Source: Cherax quadricarinatus (taxonomy: Eukaryota > Arthropoda > Malacostraca > Decapoda > Parastacidae). From it: a DNA stretch of 64,000 nt. A program made the translations under genes and the position numbers. Under the pieces are notes generated by a model. That model worked only from the letters and a program-made list of their open reading frames with translations, had not been told where the DNA came from and did no database searches. Positions 60,041 through 64,000 of the stretch are shown in pieces. The stretch lies in the NCBI RefSeq assembly GCF_038502225.1, contig NC_091378.1:1991744-2055743 (forward strand), in the 5' to 3' direction. Position 1 is the stretch's first letter. The number at the start of each line of letters is the position of its first letter.

Positions 60041-60894
60041 CATTACTATCATTAGTAAGTTTATTTAGGCATAGGTACATATAAGTACAATTATTATACA
60101 TAGCGCTGTATAGCCCTTGTGGCTTAGCGCTTCTTTTTTATTATAATAATAATAATTATACATAGTGCAAATTACCTAGGAAGTACAAGGCCTGCACTTT
60201 AAAGAAGGGGTTTGGTATATTTGCTGTTTAGAGTCACATATAAACTGTCATATCAGTGCACCTCTGCAAAGACTGATAGTGTGAATGATGGTGTTTTTTT
60301 TTTTTAGGGGGAGGTCACCCTGCTTCGATTAAAAAAATTACCCAGGATAGCCCAGAAGTCAGACAAAGTAGCTTATTTAAATTATACTATTTAATTACAG
60401 ATAAGAGTTACCATGTGTAATAGCTTGTAAATTATTGTTTACATCTCAAAACTGACATGGAGGCTGTCATCATGACCTCTGAGTCAGACTGGTGCATCCC
60501 ATAATAAGGTCAGGCCCATCAAGACTTGATGCTGGTGAAGGGCTCTTGATTCAAGGGCTTAGAACTGTCCTCCCGAGGTGCTGTGGTTGTATTGCTTCCC
60601 TAAATATAATAACAATAATTTAAGGCAGGAAAGTTTCTCTCGCCCCTTCAGTCGTGTGGAAATCTATCCACAATTGTCAAGATCATCATCAATATCAAGG
60701 TGGTCACCATGAACATCAAGGTTATCATCATCAACATCAAAGTCATCATTATTATCATCATTAAGCTAGGTCTGGTGTACACCATACAGGTGTTTTTTAA
60801 CTAACTTATATTTACAAAGGGTGGAAAACCAAATATTTACTCAGGCCCCCCATTCCCAAGGTCCTACAAGTTGCTATTTATTGTTCACCCCCAT
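60041..60894. other. Intergenic with LINE-A tail and ATC-rich stretch
   Basis: A LINE-A tail remnant lies at 60180-60340 (GCCTGCACTTTAAAGAAGGG, GGTCACCCTGCTTCGATT). A copy of the GATGCTGGTGAAGGGCTCTT repeat is at 60520-60600, and a (CATCA)-rich stretch at 60680-60770. No gene. Confidence 0.5.
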
Positions 60895-62360
60895 ACCCAT
60901 CCTGTGGGTGATGGGGTAACCCATCCTGTGGGTGATGGTTACCCCATACCCATCCTGTGGGTGATGGTTACCCCATACCCATCCTGTGGGTGATGGTTAC
61001 CCCATACCCATCCTGTGGGTGATGGTTACCCCATACCCATCCTGTGGGTGATGGTTACCCCATACCCATCCTGTGGATGATGGTTATCCTATACCCATCC
61101 TGTGGGTGATGGTTAACCCATACCCATCCTGTGGATGATGGTTACCCCATACCCATCCTGTGGATGATGGTTATCCTATACCCATCCTGTGGATGATGGT
61201 TACCCCATACCCATCCTGTGGATGATGGTTATCCTATACCCATCCTGTGGGTGATGGTTACCCCATACCCATCCTGTGGGTGATGGTTACCCCATACCCA
61301 TCCTGTGGGTGATGGTTACCCCATACCCATCCTGTGGATGATGGTTATCCTATACCCATCCTGTGGGTGATGGTTATCCTATACCCATCCTGTGGGTGAT
61401 GGTTATCCTATACCCATCCTGTGGGTGATGGTTATCCCATACCCATCCTGTGGGTGATGGTTACCCCATACCCATCCTGTGGATGATGGTTACCCCATAC
61501 CCATCCTGTGGATGATGGTTATCCTATACCCATCCTGTGGGTGATGGTTACCCCATACCCATCCTGTGGGTGATGGTTACCCCATACCCATCCTGTGGGT
61601 GATGGTTACCCCATACCCATCCTGTGGGTGATGGTTACCCCATACCCATCCTGTGGGTGATGGTTACCCCATACCCATCCTGTGGGTGATGGTTACCCCA
61701 TACCCATCCTGTGGATGATGGTTATCCTATACCCATCCTGTGGGTGATGGTTACCCCATACCCATCCTGTGGGTGATGGTTACCCCATACCCATCCTGTG
61801 GGTGATGGTTACCCCATACCCATCCTGTGGGTGATGGTTACCCCATACCCATCCTGTGGGTGATGGTTACCCCATACCCATCCTGTGGGTGATGGTTACC
61901 CCATACCCATCCTGTGGGTGATGGTTACCCCATACCCATCCTGTGGGTGATGGTTACCCCATACCCATCCTGTGGGTGATGGTTACCCCATACCCATCCT
62001 GTGGATGATGGTTATCCTATACCCATCCTGTGGGTGATGGTTACCCCATACCCATCCTGTGGGTGCTGGTTACCTCATACCCATCCTGTGGATGGTTACC
62101 CCATACCCATCTTGTGGATGATAGTTACCCCATACCCATCCTGTGGATGATGGTTACCCCATACCCATCCTGTGGATGATGGTTACCCCATACCCATCCT
62201 GTGGACGATGGTTACCCCATAACCATCCTGTGAGTGATGGTTACCCCATACCCATCTCGTGAATGGTTACCTCATACCCATCTTGTGGATGATGGTTACC
62301 CCATACCCATCCTGTGGATGATAATTACCCCATACCCATCCTGTGGATGATATCCCATAC
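60895..62360. repeat. 29-bp minisatellite, about 50 copies
   Basis: Unit contains CATCCTGTGGGTGATGG and TTACCCCATACC. Two main variant sites (GTGGGTG or GTGGATG; TTACCCC or TTATCCT) mix along the array; the last 300 bp are more diverged and contain shorter units. Tandem with no spacers. Confidence 0.95.
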
Positions 62361-63204
62361 CCATCTAATGGGTGGTAGTCACCCCACACACACCCATCCT
62401 ATGAATTAGTGAGTATAAAAGAGGGTGGGTAGGAAGTGGATAATTGGGCTGGAAAGTAGATGGGTGGGTGTGGAGGGAAATGAGCAGCAAGGAAGTGGGT
62501 GAGTTTGTAGGGAATTTCGTGGATGGGCGGGCAAGCAGACATGTGGGTGGTGGGCACTCCCCACCTGGGTGGGGTGGCACTGCCCATCACAAGTGCCTCA
62601 TGCCCACCACCACCAGTCTGAGAACACCAGTGTAGTGGACGACGGTGTAGTGTGTGGCTGTGTAATTACCTTTCTCACGTTGGTGGGGGTTGAACCCCTG
62701 GCTCCTGGTGTGTATCACTATATTATGGAGCTTAATTAAGTGATTTAACGTTCTAAATTAATTGCGGTAGTCATGGAAATTACACAATTCCCTTAAAAGT
62801 GGTATATTTTCGAAATGAAAAAAAAAGATGTGATGGAGATTTGTATATTCCGATTAATGTGTATATACGGCATTGCAGGCTTAGTTTAGTGTATATATAT
62901 ATAAGGGAGAACGAGGCTTGAGGAAGGTATGTCTATACTTAATTGTGAAGAATGGATCATAATACAAGGATTTTCACTGCCTTAGCTGCGATACAGCCAA
63001 GAGTGTAGTGGTGTACTGACCTACTTGTGGTTGCAGAGGTTGATTCACACAGCTCCTGGCCCCGTGTGTGTTTGTGTAGAAGGTAAAATCAAGAGACAGC
63101 TGAAGGCAAAGGTAGCAATAGGCCTCCACAAGGACTACACCAGATTAGCATCATCTACGTAGAACCCTCGACCACGTCTACCACAGCATTTATACAAGGT
63201 AACA
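62361..63204. other. Spacer between two minisatellites, with LINE-D tail scraps
   Basis: GTGGG-rich sequence to 62560, then AT-rich. Scraps of the LINE-D tail occur near 62675-62710 (GGGGGTTGAACCCCTGGCTCC) and 63015-63075 (TTGTGGTTGCAGAGGTTGAT, CAGCTCCTGGCCCCGTG). No gene seen. Confidence 0.5.
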
Positions 63205-64000
63205 TTGTAACCCACAGCTTCCCTCTCACTAACCCACAGCTTCCCTCTCACTAACCCACAGCTTCCCTCTCACTAACCAACAGCTTCCCTCTCACTAACC
63301 CACAGCTTCCCTCTCACTAACCCACAGCTTCCCTCTCACTAACCCACAGCTTCCCTCTCACAAACCAACAGCTTCCCTCTCACTAACCCACAGCTTCCCT
63401 CTCACTAACCCACAGCTTCCCTCTCACTAACCCACAGCTTCCCTCTCACTAACCCACAGCTTCCCTCTCACTAACCCACAGCTTCCCTCTCACTAACCCA
63501 CAGCTTCCCTCTCACTAACCCACAGCTTCCCTCTCACTAACCCACGGCTTCCCTCTCACTAACCCACAGCTTCCCTCTCACAAACCCACAGCTTCCCTCT
63601 CACTAACCCACAGCTTCCCTCTCACTAACCCACAGCTTCCCTCTCACTAACCCACAGCTTCCCTCTCACTAACCCACGGCTTCCCTCTCACTAACCCACA
63701 GCTTCCCTCTCACAAACCCACAGCTTCCCTCTCACTAACCCACGGCTTCCCTCTCACTAACCCACAGCTTCCCTCTCACTAACCCACAGCTTCCCTCTCA
63801 CAAACCCACAGCTTCCCTCTCACAAACCCACAGCTTCCCTCTCACTAACCCACAGCTTCCCTCTCACTAACCCACAGCTTCCCTCTCACAAACCCACAGC
63901 TTCCCTCTCACTAACCCACAGCTTCCCTCTCACAAACCCACAGCTTCCCTCTCACTAACCCACGGCTTCCCTCTCACTAACCCACAGCTTCCCTCTCACT
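63205..64000. repeat. 22-bp minisatellite, about 36 copies, runs off the window
   Basis: Unit ACCCACAGCTTCCCTCTCAC plus TA, with rare changes (CACAAAC for CACTAAC, CACGGC for CACAGC, AACCAAC). Very low divergence indicates recent expansion. Confidence 0.95.

Noticed and set aside
60895..64000. CRISPR-like arrays
   Set aside because: Units of 29 and 22 bp follow each other directly with no unique spacers, and the window is eukaryotic. They are minisatellites.
1..64000. A previously undescribed multi-gene system
   Set aside because: Apart from two well-known genes, all long ORFs belong to retrotransposons or transposase remnants, and no conserved cluster of unknown genes is present.

Overview
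This is a stretch of animal nuclear genome, most likely from a decapod crustacean such as a crayfish. Two conserved animal housekeeping genes are split into many small exons with GT-AG introns. The rest is packed with non-LTR retrotransposons (LINEs), tRNA-derived SINEs, short inverted-repeat DNA elements and minisatellites. There is no bacterial, phage or CRISPR content. The species cannot be fixed from the sequence alone; decapod is an inference from gene similarity and the style of the repeats.

Left part (about 4.6-21.5 kb, minus strand): a calnexin gene. One non-coding first exon and nine coding exons give 505 continuous codons, from signal peptide through the lectin domain and the P-domain (four motif-1 and four motif-2 repeats) to the transmembrane helix. 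The acidic cytosolic tail and the stop codon were not found and probably lie beyond the left edge. Just upstream of exon 1 is a perfect CCAAT-N9-CCACG endoplasmic-reticulum stress element and two more CCAAT boxes about 40 bp apart, which ties the gene to the unfolded-protein response.

Right-centre part (32.2-57.1 kb, plus strand): a complete carnitine O-acetyltransferase gene with 13 coding exons and 630 codons. It has the catalytic His, the STS motif, the Tyr/Thr/Arg carnitine-binding set, an N-terminal mitochondrial-type presequence and a C-terminal AKL peroxisomal signal.

Between and inside the genes lie four LINE families. LINE-A is RTE-like; it has degenerate copies and many dispersed 3' tails. 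LINE-B has a cysteine/histidine-rich ORF1-like region, an endonuclease and an RT with FADDAR, in one long and several 3' copies. LINE-C is near full length at 22.7-26.2 kb. LINE-D carries an intact 716-codon ORF at 29.0-31.1 kb on the minus strand. There are also two tRNA-like SINE families (one forming large palindromes), Tigger/pogo-type deletion derivatives, TTAA-flanked palindromic elements, TA-flanked MITEs, and arrays with 13-, 18-, 24-, about 58-, 29- and 22-bp units. The last 3 kb are almost pure minisatellite and run off the window.

No new multi-gene system was found. The points most worth a second look are the ERSE promoter of calnexin, the satellite grown from the LINE-D 3' tail beside carnitine acetyltransferase exon 1, the tRNA-like palindromes, and the deletion-derived transposase ORFs. 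All coordinates of splice sites were read by eye from phase and GT/AG signals.
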